This document shows positions 1 to 7,812 of a stretch of 64,000 bases of DNA, piece by piece (positions within the stretch are counted from its first letter, which is position 1; every line of letters begins with the position of its first letter). This DNA is from an uncultured Lachnospiraceae bacterium. Its GTDB lineage: Bacteria > Bacillota > Clostridia > Lachnospirales > Lachnospiraceae. The translations under genes were made by a program, and so were the position numbers. The stretch is taken from NCBI GenBank assembly GCA_934320895.1, contig CAKRFY010000014.1, positions 1-64,000 of the forward strand. Reading direction: 5' to 3'. The notes below the pieces were generated by a model. It searched no databases. It saw nothing but the letters and a program-made list of their open reading frames with translations, and was not told the origin of the DNA.

Positions 1-94
1 CCTCAAACCAAGGGTGATTTTCTAATAATGAGATAAATCTCTGTCCTACCATTCCAGTACCACCAAGGATACCAACTTTTAACTTATTATCCAT
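1..94 (-). CDS. asd: Aspartate-semialdehyde dehydrogenase, N-terminal fragment (runs off window)
   Basis: Only the first 31 codons are present; the gene continues beyond the left edge. The translation starts [20 protein letters not shown], with the Rossmann-fold nucleotide-binding loop GGTGMVGQ at residues 10-17, as expected for aspartate-semialdehyde dehydrogenase. This enzyme reduces aspartyl phosphate to the semialdehyde in the lysine/threonine/methionine pathway. A GGAGGAAAG ribosome site lies just upstream of the ATG, and a good promoter is seen 55 bases further up. It is transcribed away from hisS. The identity rests on a short N-terminus, so other semialdehyde dehydrogenases of the same fold (such as ArgC) are not strictly excluded. 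Confidence 0.75.
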   Translation of the reverse strand, partial: MDNKLKVGILGGTGMVGQRFISLLENHPWFE

Positions 95-148
95 GTCTTT
101 CCTCCATATAGTTTAACTCACCGATATTTCGGCTTTTTTCATCTTTCA

Positions 149-177
149 ATTTTACACTATTCACGCCAATAAGTCAA
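149..177 (-). promoter_or_regulatory. Promoter of asd
   Basis: On the minus strand TTGACT (172-177) and TAAAAT (149-154) are separated by exactly 17 bases, a near-consensus housekeeping promoter about 55 bases before the asd ATG. No long structured leader such as a lysine riboswitch fits between it and asd; only a 4-bp hairpin (CCGATATTTCGG, 121-132) is seen. Confidence 0.6.
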
Positions 178-209
178 AAAAGAATTTTATCTGATCTGAT
201 TTTTTTATT

Positions 210-345
210 TAACACTATCAGGGAAGTCCCATGCTTCTATTGCATAGAGCAATAAATAGAGGTGGGGATCTGCTTGTGCCAGGAGGGGTATGTCCCTTCT
301 GATATCCCGTTCTTGCCCTTAAAGGCAAGATATGATAAAGTATTA
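210..345 (+). repeat. Dispersed MITE-like element, copy A
   Basis: First of three copies of a roughly 110-135 bp element (others at 30382-30490 and 62393-62512). It starts TTTAACACTATCA and contains the conserved hairpin CTATTGCATAGAGCAATAA and a second hairpin CAGGAGGGG/CCCTTCTG. Its far end is degenerate: TGATAAAGTATTA at 333-345 only loosely matches the inverted terminal sequence seen in copy C. It fills much of the 310-base non-coding stretch between asd and hisS and is oriented with hisS. Confidence 0.65.
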
Positions 346-405
346 AAGGTTGTTATTGTACAAAATTTACCAGATTATTATTTTTCAGAAAGGATGATTA
401 TTGAT

Positions 406-1644
406 ATGAAATCTACACCAGTCAAGGGAACAAGAGATTATCTTCCAAAAGAAGTTGAAATAAGAGATTATCTTCAAAATGTAATCGCTGAAACATACAG
501 AGATGCCGGATTTGTCCGCATTACTACACCTATTATCGAGGATGCCGTAAATCTTGATAAAAGTGAGGGTGGTGAAAATCTTAACCTTATATTCAGAGTT
601 CTCAAAAGAGGAAAGAAACTTTCATCAGCACTTGAAAAAGGTGATGTCACAGAAAAAGAACTTTCTGATATGGGTCTTAGATATGATCTTACACTCCCTC
701 TTTCAAGATATTTTTCAAATAATAAAAACGAGCTTATGACACCTTTTAAGGTTATTCAGATGGACCGTGTTTACAGAGCCGAGAGACCTCAGAAAGGTCG
801 TCTGCGTGAGTTTATGCAGTGTGATATAGATATTATCGGAAACGATTCAAGAGATGCCGAGATCGAGCTTATCCTCACTACAACTAAAGCATTAAACAGA
901 GTCGGCTTAAAGAATTATACTGTCAAGATAAATGACCGCCGTATCCTTAGAAGTATTTTTTCATATGCCGGTTTTGATGAAGCTGATAATGAAAAGCTTG
1001 CCATCATCTTTGATAAACTTGATAAGATTGGAATTGATGGTGTAAAGACAGAACTTGTAGAAAACGAATTTGACAAAAATTCCATTGACAAATTTATAAA
1101 TCTTTTTGAAGGTGGCAGCTTAACTCTTGATTCTATTGCAGATGTCTGTGATGCAGAATATGTAAATGATCTAAAATATATTATCGATACTGTAAGTAAA
1201 GCTTCAAACGGAACTATCCCGGTTCAGTTTACTCCTTCTCTTGTAAGAGGCCAGGGATATTATACCGGTACTATTTTTGAAGTTGCTGCCGAAGGTTACA
1301 GTGGTGCTGTTGCAGGAGGCGGACGTTATGATAATCTTATTGGAAAATTCCTGAATGAAGATATTCCAGCTGTAGGCTTTTCTATCGGATTTGAAAGAAT
1401 CTTCGGAATCCTTATGGAACAAAATTATGCAATCCCAGACCGAAAAAAACGTATTGCAGTTTTCTATGATAAGGACAATTATGCTGATGCTCTCTCATAT
1501 GCTGAAGATTTAAGAAGCGAATATATGGTTTCAGTTATTGCAAGACCTAAGAAACTTGGTAAATTTCTAAATAAACTTGAACAAAACGAGTTTGATGGAT
1601 TTGCTGTCTATGGAGAAGCTGATGGAGTTAAATTGTTTGGGTAG
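406..1644 (+). CDS. hisS: Histidine--tRNA ligase
   Basis: Class II aminoacyl-tRNA synthetase of 412 residues that charges tRNA-His in the cytoplasm. It starts MKSTPVKGTRDYLP; motif 2 is seen in VYRAERPQKGRLREFMQCD; the histidine-binding loop reads RGQGYYTGTIFE, and GGGRYDNLIG plus VGFSIGFERIF form motif 3. About 70 residues at the C-terminus look like a compact anticodon-binding domain, which argues against the tRNA-free paralogue HisZ. The reading frame is open upstream to a GTG at 262, but that extension lies inside a dispersed repeat and has no family resemblance, so the ATG at 406 (AGGA about 11 bases before) was chosen. The gene stands alone, divergent from asd, and no T-box is visible before it. 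Confidence 0.88.
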   Translation: MKSTPVKGTRDYLPKEVEIRDYLQNVIAETYRDAGFVRITTPIIEDAVNLDKSEGGENLNLIFRVLKRGKKLSSALEKGDVTEKELSDMGLRYDLTLPLSRYFSNNKNELMTPFKVIQMDRVYRAERPQKGRLREFMQCDIDIIGNDSRDAEIELILTTTKALNRVGLKNYTVKINDRRILRSIFSYAGFDEADNEKLAIIFDKLDKIGIDGVKTELVENEFDKNSIDKFINLFEGGSLTLDSIADVCDAEYVNDLKYIIDTVSKASNGTIPVQFTPSLVRGQGYYTGTIFEVAAEGYSGAVAGGGRYDNLIGKFLNEDIPAVGFSIGFERIFGILMEQNYAIPDRKKRIAVFYDKDNYADALSYAEDLRSEYMVSVIARPKKLGKFLNKLEQNEFDGFAVYGEADGVKLFG

Positions 1645-1833
1645 TTTATGACGGACGCAAAAAATCGTGGTTATTTTGCTGTGCTTTGAATGCGTTTTAC
1701 GGTTGTTGGGGTGTAAATTTATTAATATTTTTTAATGATATATATTTATATGATAGTAATGTTTTTTAGGATTATTATGGAGTTTTAATTTATTCTATAT
1801 GTTTTTTATGGTTTGGGTATACTTTATAAAAGA

Positions 1834-1878
1834 GATGCGGAATTATTTTGGCTTTCCAAAATAATTCCGCATCTTTTT
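1834..1878. terminator. Strong terminator between hisS and the L,D-transpeptidase
   Basis: A perfect 18-bp stem (GATGCGGAATTATTTTGG, 1834-1851) with a 4-base loop is followed by TTTTT on the plus strand; on the minus strand the stem is followed by a weaker T-rich run. It sits between converging genes and probably ends both hisS and the L,D-transpeptidase transcripts. Confidence 0.8.
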
Positions 1879-1924
1879 GGTTTGATATCATATTTTTATT
1901 GACTACATTGTCTTATAGTGATTT

Positions 1925-3463
1925 TTAGTAGTGCATAAACACCATCTGCTTATAACTTGTAAGCTGATATATACTTGCTGCACTTGACGGACTTAAGTTA
2001 AGACATCCATGTGAACCTCTTACTTTGTAAAGACTAGGGCTCCAGCTTCCCCATGGCTGCCATTCTGCCTGATGGAATCCTGTTCCTGTCCATGTAATTC
2101 GTACCCAGTTTGCTACTGGTGTTGCATAGTTGTCTCCTCTAAGTACTCTGTGTCTTGCATGGTCTTTTATGAAAAACATTCCTGTTGTTGTCTTTCTTCC
2201 TGGTACCGGCTTTCCTGATATAGTTGCACATGAATAGATAATTTTTCCATTTTTGAAGACATATACTATCTGTGATCCCAGATCAGCCTCTATATAACTA
2301 TTTTTATTCCAGTCATTCATTTTATTCTTAGGATCATATCTGTATGCTGTTCCTAACCATTCTGGTTTCTGTTTAATAGTAATCGCTTTCTGACTTGCCT
2401 CATCCTGATTCTTAATATAATCGTTCTGAAGATTTTTGCTTACCTTTTTGTTTATACTTTCTTTTAACTGTGCACACATTTTTTCATAATCAAGCTGCCA
2501 TCCATAGTCACCGCCGGAAAGTGTCATCATTTTTCCTGTATGGCTCTTGAACTTTCTTGTTCCACCTACAGTCTTATATTTCAGACAAAGCTTTTCCATC
2601 CAATCTCTCATCGCTTGATTATCAACAACAACTTTTCCATTGCTGTATGTAATCCATTTGCTGATATCTTCAGGTGTTGCACTTTCCTGTACGCCCTTAT
2701 GTATAGTCCATGTAACCCATCTGAGTGCTGTTGCATTACATACATTAACCTCTTTTTTCACTTCCTTATCATCTGAAGTGATCGCTGGCTTTTCATATAT
2801 ATCAGGATATTTTTTGCCATCACTTATATCCATCGATGTCTCGCCGTTATCAAGTGCCTTTTTTACTTCTTCTGAAAAGCTGTCTTTGTCAAGTGTGTTT
2901 CCAACATTCTCTTTTACTACCTGATAGCATTTCTTCTTTTTTGAATATGTAGCTTTTGCATTAACGGGAGCTACTATCTTATAATTGCTGTCTCCCTTTA
3001 CTATAGACGCAGCGTTTAAAATAGAATCAAGTTTGCTCTCATCGAATGAAACCTTTGGCTCTATCTTGGTATCATTGTTTTTAAACAGCTTAGAAAATGA
3101 AAATTTGGAATGCTGCTTGTCATATGCTTCTTTGACAGCTGTCTTAACATCAACTTTATAATCAATGTCATCACCATTTATGATAAGACTTCCATCATTT
3201 CTGCCTTTAATGTCAAGTTTATATGAACTATAAACTTTTTCCATAGTCTTTGTTGCCTCTGCAAGTGTCATGCCCGACACATCTTTATCACCTATTTTAG
3301 TATTTGAGTACCAATGACTATTGTAATAGACTCTTATACCTATTGCAACTGCAATGACCAGAACCACTACAACTCCAACCGCAATCGCAGCAATCTTTTT
3401 TACAAGACCTGATGCATCATTGTTTCCCGTAATACTATTCTTTTGTTTATTACTGATTTCCAT
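1925..3463 (-). CDS. L,D-transpeptidase (YkuD domain) with membrane anchor
   Basis: A 512-residue cell-wall enzyme predicted to make 3-3 or related L,D-crosslinks in peptidoglycan or to attach proteins to it. A hydrophobic segment at about residues 23-44 anchors it in the membrane. The middle of the protein looks like the repeated putative peptidoglycan-binding domain common in clostridial YkuD proteins, and the last 120 residues form the YkuD domain with catalytic SHGCLNLS (His485, Cys487). An upstream in-frame ATG at 3475 exists, but a GGAGGATATC site points to the ATG at 3463 (protein start MEISNKQKN). It is transcribed alone, facing hisS. The substrate has not been worked out from sequence. 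Confidence 0.9.
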   Translation of the reverse strand: MEISNKQKNSITGNNDASGLVKKIAAIAVGVVVVLVIAVAIGIRVYYNSHWYSNTKIGDKDVSGMTLAEATKTMEKVYSSYKLDIKGRNDGSLIINGDDIDYKVDVKTAVKEAYDKQHSKFSFSKLFKNNDTKIEPKVSFDESKLDSILNAASIVKGDSNYKIVAPVNAKATYSKKKKCYQVVKENVGNTLDKDSFSEEVKKALDNGETSMDISDGKKYPDIYEKPAITSDDKEVKKEVNVCNATALRWVTWTIHKGVQESATPEDISKWITYSNGKVVVDNQAMRDWMEKLCLKYKTVGGTRKFKSHTGKMMTLSGGDYGWQLDYEKMCAQLKESINKKVSKNLQNDYIKNQDEASQKAITIKQKPEWLGTAYRYDPKNKMNDWNKNSYIEADLGSQIVYVFKNGKIIYSCATISGKPVPGRKTTTGMFFIKDHARHRVLRGDNYATPVANWVRITWTGTGFHQAEWQPWGSWSPSLYKVRGSHGCLNLSPSSAASIYQLTSYKQMVFMHY

Positions 3464-3641
3464 GATATCCTCCATAAATCATTATATCTTTTCCCTATTC
3501 CACTTTACGAATTATAGTTTTAAATTGAATCAATGTCAATACTTAGTGCTATTATATTTTTATTACGATTGTTACAATTCATTTAATACTGCGGCTTTCA
3601 CGCCATTTTATTTTTTATGACAATAATAGGCATTTTTACAC

Positions 3642-3677
3642 AATTAAGGAGACTTTCAAAAGAAAGTCCCCTTAATT
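3642..3677 (-). terminator. Terminator downstream of amt
   Basis: Inverted repeat AATTAAGG-A-GACTTTC / GAAAGTC-C-CCTTAATT with a 4-base loop, about 80 bases after the amt stop. The T-run after it on the minus strand is weak (TTGTGTAAAAAT), so termination is inferred mainly from the stem. The rest of 3464-3754 holds nothing else recognisable. Confidence 0.5.
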
Positions 3678-3754
3678 TTCATTCTATACTAAAACATTTT
3701 TAAACATTCAAAACCTTACAGATCATATAAGAAACATACACTGATTTTTTATGC

Positions 3755-5545
3755 CTAAATCTCATCGTCACTCTGTAATGCGTCAAATCCACTGTCACCT
3801 GTACGAACTTTAACTACATCTTCAACATCATATACAAATATCTTGCCATCTCCGATATTTCCAGTGTAAAGTGCATTTTTCGCTGTTTCAATAACTTTCT
3901 CTACAGGTACGGCACTTACCACAACTTCAACTTTCATCTTAGGTAAAAGTACTACATCAAGCTCTGCACCACGATATTTTGTTGTCATACCTTTCTGCGT
4001 TCCACAGCCAAGTACCTGTGTAACCGTAAGTCCGTTTACTCCTATATTGTTAAGAGATTCCTTAAGATCTTCAAATTTACTCTGCTTACATATAATTGAA
4101 ACTTTTGTAAGTTTAGCTGTCTCTGTATCATTTTCAACTTTCTGTGACTTATATGCCGCAGGCTTTGGTGCTGACGCCGTCGATACATTTTTAACCTCAA
4201 CAGCCTTATCTATAGGAACATTTCCTTTAAGTGTCTCAACTGATGTACCTGCTGAATAGAACATATTTCCAGCTGGCATAAAGTCTGCATATGCTGATGA
4301 AAGACCATGCTCAACTGAATCAAGTCCCTGAAGTTCCTCTTCTGCTGATACCCTGAGCCCTAATGTATGTTTTATAGCTAAGAATGTTATTGTTATTGTA
4401 ACAACTGTCCATGCAATTGTTGCTGCCATACCTGTTATCTGAAGTCCAAGCTGTGTAAATCCACCGCCATAGAAAAGTCCTTCAGCTTTTATTGCCCCAC
4501 CATCAAGTGCGATCTGAAATCCTGGTGCTGATTTTGTAGCAAACAGACCTACTGCAAATGTTCCCCAGATACCATTCATCATATGTACTGCCACTGCACC
4601 TACAGGATCATCAATCTTAAGTTTATAATCAAGAAGCCATACACCAAATACTACAAGTACACCTGCTACAGCACCTATGATAAATGAGCCTAAGCAGTCA
4701 GTAACATCACATGATGCTGTGATAGCTACAAGACCTGCAAGTGATGCATTAAGACACATTGAAACATCCGGTTTTCCATATTTGATCCATGTAAATATCA
4801 TACATACTACTGTTGCTACAGCAGGAGCTATTGTTGTTGTAAGGAATATAGAACCTAAATCTTCAAGTGATGTAGCTGCTGCTCCGTTGAATCCATACCA
4901 TCCTAACCAGAGGATAAATACACCAAGTGCTCCTATTGTAAGATTATGACCAGGAATAGCATGTGGCTTTCCTGTTCTCTTACTAAACTTTCCGATACGA
5001 GGTCCAAGCATTGCCGCACCGATAAGAGCACATATACCACCTACCATATGAATACAGTTTGAACCGGCAAAATCGTGAAATCCCATCTTTGCAAGAAAAC
5101 CGCCACCCCATGTCCAATGAGCTTCTATCGGATAGATGACTGCTGATATAACTGCTGAATAAACACAATATGATATAAACTTAGTTCTTTCTGCCATAGC
5201 ACCTGAAACTATAGTCGCTGTTGTTGCACAAAATACCAAGTTAAATACAAATCCTGAAAAATCAAAATCTGAATAATGTTTAAATATATTAAATCCCGGT
5301 GCTCCTAAAAAACCACCGACATCATTTCCAAGTAACAATGAATAACCTATGACAATGAACATTATTGTTCCTATACAAAAATCCATAAGGTTTTTCATAA
5401 TAATATTTCCTGAGTTTTTTGCTCTTGTAAAACCAGCTTCAACCATTGCAAATCCCGCCTGCATCCAGAAAACCAATGCGGCACCTATGAGGTACCAGAC
5501 ACCCCACAGATTACTATTAATATAATCTAAAATTTCATTTGACAT
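3755..5545 (-). CDS. amt: Ammonium transporter fused to a C-terminal P-II domain
   Basis: A 596-residue fusion. Residues 1 to about 410 are an Amt/Rh channel with around eleven membrane segments; family signatures include VEAGFTRAKN, WTWGGGFLAK and HMVGGICALIG, and the conserved pore histidines appear to be present. After a linker of about 60 residues the last 120 residues are a P-II (GlnB/GlnK) protein with a T-loop TTKYRGAELD and the ATP-binding end GNIGDGKIFVYDVEDVVKVRTG. Separate P-II proteins normally block Amt when nitrogen is plentiful; here the regulator is covalently attached, so it can act as a built-in gate sensing ATP/ADP and 2-oxoglutarate. A GGAGG site precedes the ATG. It is probably monocistronic, since terminators flank it. 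Confidence 0.93.
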   Translation of the reverse strand: MSNEILDYINSNLWGVWYLIGAALVFWMQAGFAMVEAGFTRAKNSGNIIMKNLMDFCIGTIMFIVIGYSLLLGNDVGGFLGAPGFNIFKHYSDFDFSGFVFNLVFCATTATIVSGAMAERTKFISYCVYSAVISAVIYPIEAHWTWGGGFLAKMGFHDFAGSNCIHMVGGICALIGAAMLGPRIGKFSKRTGKPHAIPGHNLTIGALGVFILWLGWYGFNGAAATSLEDLGSIFLTTTIAPAVATVVCMIFTWIKYGKPDVSMCLNASLAGLVAITASCDVTDCLGSFIIGAVAGVLVVFGVWLLDYKLKIDDPVGAVAVHMMNGIWGTFAVGLFATKSAPGFQIALDGGAIKAEGLFYGGGFTQLGLQITGMAATIAWTVVTITITFLAIKHTLGLRVSAEEELQGLDSVEHGLSSAYADFMPAGNMFYSAGTSVETLKGNVPIDKAVEVKNVSTASAPKPAAYKSQKVENDTETAKLTKVSIICKQSKFEDLKESLNNIGVNGLTVTQVLGCGTQKGMTTKYRGAELDVVLLPKMKVEVVVSAVPVEKVIETAKNALYTGNIGDGKIFVYDVEDVVKVRTGDSGFDALQSDDEI

Positions 5546-5656
5546 ATAATGTGCCTCCTTTTTATCTTGGTTTAACCTTGTCTTAATCTGTGCGTCCGGA
5601 CAACAAATCTAACTGGCAAAGTAACTAAACATTAGAGTCTAATTCTCCACTAATGC

Positions 5657-5688
5657 AAAAAAAGTGCCACGAATATTTCTTCGTGACA
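5657..5688 (-). terminator. Terminator downstream of the 5748-6503 gene
   Basis: On the minus strand GTGTCACGAAGAAATATTCGTGGCAC forms a stem with one mismatch and is followed directly by seven T's (5657-5663). It isolates amt from the upstream gene. Confidence 0.8.
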
Positions 5689-5747
5689 CCTTTGTCATGA
5701 CTATTATTATATACATAATTAAATATCTGTCAACCATTTTTTTACAT

Positions 5748-6503
5748 TTATTTTTCTTTCATCATCCACTTTACGAATTCAGCGGCCTCTTCCGCATGTT
5801 TTGATGCTGCTGATATTCCTATAACAGGCTTGTTTAAAAGTCCTCCAAGCTCTTTTGTATACTTACTGCTGCCATTTAAATAAAGTCCAAAGTTATAGGT
5901 CTTTCCATCTGCTGATCTAGCCTTGTTGGCAGTTTCATCACTTTCTCTTACATCCTCCCCCGATACATATTCAGAGAAAAACTTTTTTTCCTTATCATAG
6001 TCATTGTAAAATGATACAGTATCTGATGTGCCAGGTTCAGTCATGCATCCCTCTCTTGACCACCTTTTATATGTATCCTCCGATGCTATAACAACATCGA
6101 CTACACCCGAATATATATATGTCTGTACCTGTTTTGCATCCGTTCCATTGTCAATCTTTACATATTCTTTCTTTCCGTCAATGTTGAGATATTTTTCTAT
6201 CTCCTTTTCAAAATCAGCTACTTTTTGTTCGTCTAAAACATCATCCTCTATTGCTATATAAAGCGCACACTGTGGTTTTCTCTCAAAAGCATTTTTAAAA
6301 AATAGCACTGCAAGTATCGCTATAACCAGTAAGACTGCTACACTTCCCATATAATACTGTCTGAAATACTCTCCTTTTTTACGCCCTTTTAATTTTTTTA
6401 ACTCCCCGTTGTTGGCATCAAGGCCATCTTCTCTTTTCTGATAAATTTCAGAATCATCTGCAAGCATCTTCTTTTTTTCTTCTTCCGAAAAATTCATTGC
6501 CAT
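5748..6503 (-). CDS. Membrane-anchored protein of unknown function
   Basis: 251 residues that I do not assign to a named family. A charged, lysine-rich cytoplasmic stretch (1-50) is followed by one membrane segment (about 53-70, SVAVLLVIAILAVLFF) and an outside domain of about 180 residues. That domain has features of a small periplasmic-binding-protein-like fold: ALYIAIEDDVLDEQ near its start, GVVDVVIASEDTYKRW in the middle and PVIGISAASKHAEEAAEFV near the end, the last being reminiscent of extracellular solute-binding proteins. Most close relatives are probably in Lachnospiraceae. It lies just upstream of amt but is separated from it by a terminator, so a link to nitrogen uptake is not supported. 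Confidence 0.7.
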   Translation of the reverse strand: MAMNFSEEEKKKMLADDSEIYQKREDGLDANNGELKKLKGRKKGEYFRQYYMGSVAVLLVIAILAVLFFKNAFERKPQCALYIAIEDDVLDEQKVADFEKEIEKYLNIDGKKEYVKIDNGTDAKQVQTYIYSGVVDVVIASEDTYKRWSREGCMTEPGTSDTVSFYNDYDKEKKFFSEYVSGEDVRESDETANKARSADGKTYNFGLYLNGSSKYTKELGGLLNKPVIGISAASKHAEEAAEFVKWMMKEK

Positions 6504-6622
6504 ATAATAAATTTCCTCATTTCCATATAATTTTTATGTTTTGATAAATCTGATTATAACTTTTATCCTCTCTGCAAAAAACATAATTTTTTATATTATT
6601 TTTGCACAAATTATACTTACTT

Positions 6623-6967
6623 TTACATATATGTCCCCCATATATATATAACCATATACCCTATTATCTGTAACCCGTTTGCAACAGCACCTATCGTTGG
6701 AAAAAGATATCTGATATTCTCTTTTCTAAGACTCATCCACGAAAGGATAAAGCCTGTGATACTTATAATAAAACAAAGTATCCCTACTACACCAACTATC
6801 ATCCCTCCATTCCCGCCACTATCTCCTGACATGAAACATGTTACGATAAACATAATAAACGCAAATATACCTACTAATACAGACCATATTCCTGATATAG
6901 GATGCTTTTTGTCAGTAAGTCTTAATTCGCCTTCTTTTTTTCTCTTTTTTTTTCTTTTATTAAACAT
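6623..6967 (-). CDS. Small three-segment membrane protein (DUF6142-like)
   Basis: 114 residues: a very basic N-terminus (MFNKRKKKRKKEGEL), then three or four hydrophobic segments with small glycine-rich loops (SGDSGGNGGMIVGVVG). The layout resembles the DUF6142 group of small lachnospiraceal membrane proteins; function unknown. The frame is open further upstream to 7018, but that part overlaps a perfect hairpin and lacks a ribosome site; the ATG at 6967 has GGGA six bases before it. It lies in tandem with the VanZ-like gene and the 5748-6503 gene. Confidence 0.65.
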   Translation of the reverse strand: MFNKRKKKRKKEGELRLTDKKHPISGIWSVLVGIFAFIMFIVTCFMSGDSGGNGGMIVGVVGILCFIISITGFILSWMSLRKENIRYLFPTIGAVANGLQIIGYMVIYIWGTYM

Positions 6968-7006
6968 AATATTTCCCATTTCTGCACACGTTTTTTGTGC
7001 ATAGCA

Positions 7007-7073
7007 GGTTTGTGTCAAGTGTGCGCAGACACAAATCCTTGGTATGAAAAATCTTGCATATATGGATTTTTCA
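7007..7073 (-). terminator. Two perfect hairpins between the VanZ-like gene and the DUF6142-like gene
   Basis: Two stem-loops lie in 90 bases: TGAAAAATC/GATTTTTCA (7045-7073) and TTTGTGTC/GACACAAA (7009-7035). Neither has a long T-run on the minus strand. They may end part of the VanZ-like transcript or protect the downstream mRNA; the terminator label is tentative. Confidence 0.4.
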
Positions 7074-7110
7074 CACTGTTCCTCATTTCTATGCCATTAT
7101 CCGATATACT

Positions 7111-7590
7111 CTATCTCTTTTTCTTATTTTTCTTTGATGTCTTATGTCTTAATATCTTCATACATATGGCAAAACACAGATATCCCAAAATACCGCCTGA
7201 TGTATTCAAGATAACATCATCCACATCACAAGAGCCCAGTTTTGATACAAGCTGTATAAGTTCTACTGTCACCGAGCACAAAAAACATGTAAGTGTAACC
7301 TTAAACAGACTTCTGTTTTTATATGACAATATTGGCAAAACAAACCCTAGTGGCATAAAACATATGACATTTCCCATAAGATTTAAAAGAACATAAAAAT
7401 TTCCAAGCTTTTTATAATATATAAGATATCTCTGTATCTCGGTAAAAGGTTTAAGATTATAGTGATATGTATCACTCGGCGTTCTGCCAAGCATTTCACT
7501 AAAAAACAAAAAATAAACCATCATCACAAGATATATTATAAATAACACCCATGAAACAGCTCTTACCATAAACTTATGTTTTTTTTTCAT
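7111..7590 (-). CDS. VanZ-family membrane protein
   Basis: 159 residues with four membrane segments. The VanZ family signature is visible: an early FFSEMLGR, then NLKPFTEIQRYL, the NLMGNVICFMPLGFVLP block, and SVTVELIQLVSKLGSCDVDDVILNTSGGILGY. VanZ proteins are linked to teicoplanin tolerance in vanA clusters, but most chromosomal copies have unknown roles. A GAGG site six bases before the ATG at 7590 selects this start over the longer frame beginning at 7638. Downstream of pheT, in the same direction, but separated by about 220 bases containing two hairpins. Confidence 0.85.
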   Translation of the reverse strand: MKKKHKFMVRAVSWVLFIIYLVMMVYFLFFSEMLGRTPSDTYHYNLKPFTEIQRYLIYYKKLGNFYVLLNLMGNVICFMPLGFVLPILSYKNRSLFKVTLTCFLCSVTVELIQLVSKLGSCDVDDVILNTSGGILGYLCFAICMKILRHKTSKKNKKKR

Positions 7591-7672
7591 TTTGATCCTC
7601 ATTCCCGCATAGCATTGTTCACTTAAAAAACACAGCACATTATCTGCACTGCGACCTTTTATATAATATCTT

Positions 7673-7710
7673 AAATTTAATTATTTTACTATATTAAAAT
7701 AATTAAATTT
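7673..7710. repeat. Perfect 16-bp AT-only inverted repeat
   Basis: AAATTTAATTATTTTA (7673-7688) and its exact complement (7695-7710) flank a 6-base loop in front of the VanZ-like gene. It may be an AT-rich hairpin or a cruciform-prone spot; no function is assigned. Confidence 0.6.
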
Positions 7711-7722
7711 TTATTACATAAC

Positions 7723-7761
7723 AAACAGGCAATGCCGCTATACTAACGATACTGCCTGTTT
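7723..7761 (-). terminator. Probable terminator of pheT
   Basis: AAACAGGCA / TGCCTGTTT stem with a 21-base loop, about 50 bases after the pheT stop; followed on the minus strand by TTTGTTATG. Confidence 0.55.
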
Positions 7762-7812
7762 ATTATAAATTTATCTTATGTTTGTGATAAGCTTTGTCAT
7801 CACTTACTCATA

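Noticed and set aside
95..210. Lysine riboswitch in front of asd
   Set aside because: The promoter leaves only about 55 bases of leader, far too short for that riboswitch, and none of its conserved segments is seen.
262..405. In-frame N-terminal extension of hisS from a GTG at 262
   Set aside because: It translates a dispersed repeat element, has no family similarity, and the family start motif begins at the ATG at 406.
406..1644. HisZ (ATP phosphoribosyltransferase regulatory subunit) instead of HisRS
   Set aside because: A C-terminal anticodon-binding-like region and the strong motif 2 are present, and no hisG follows.
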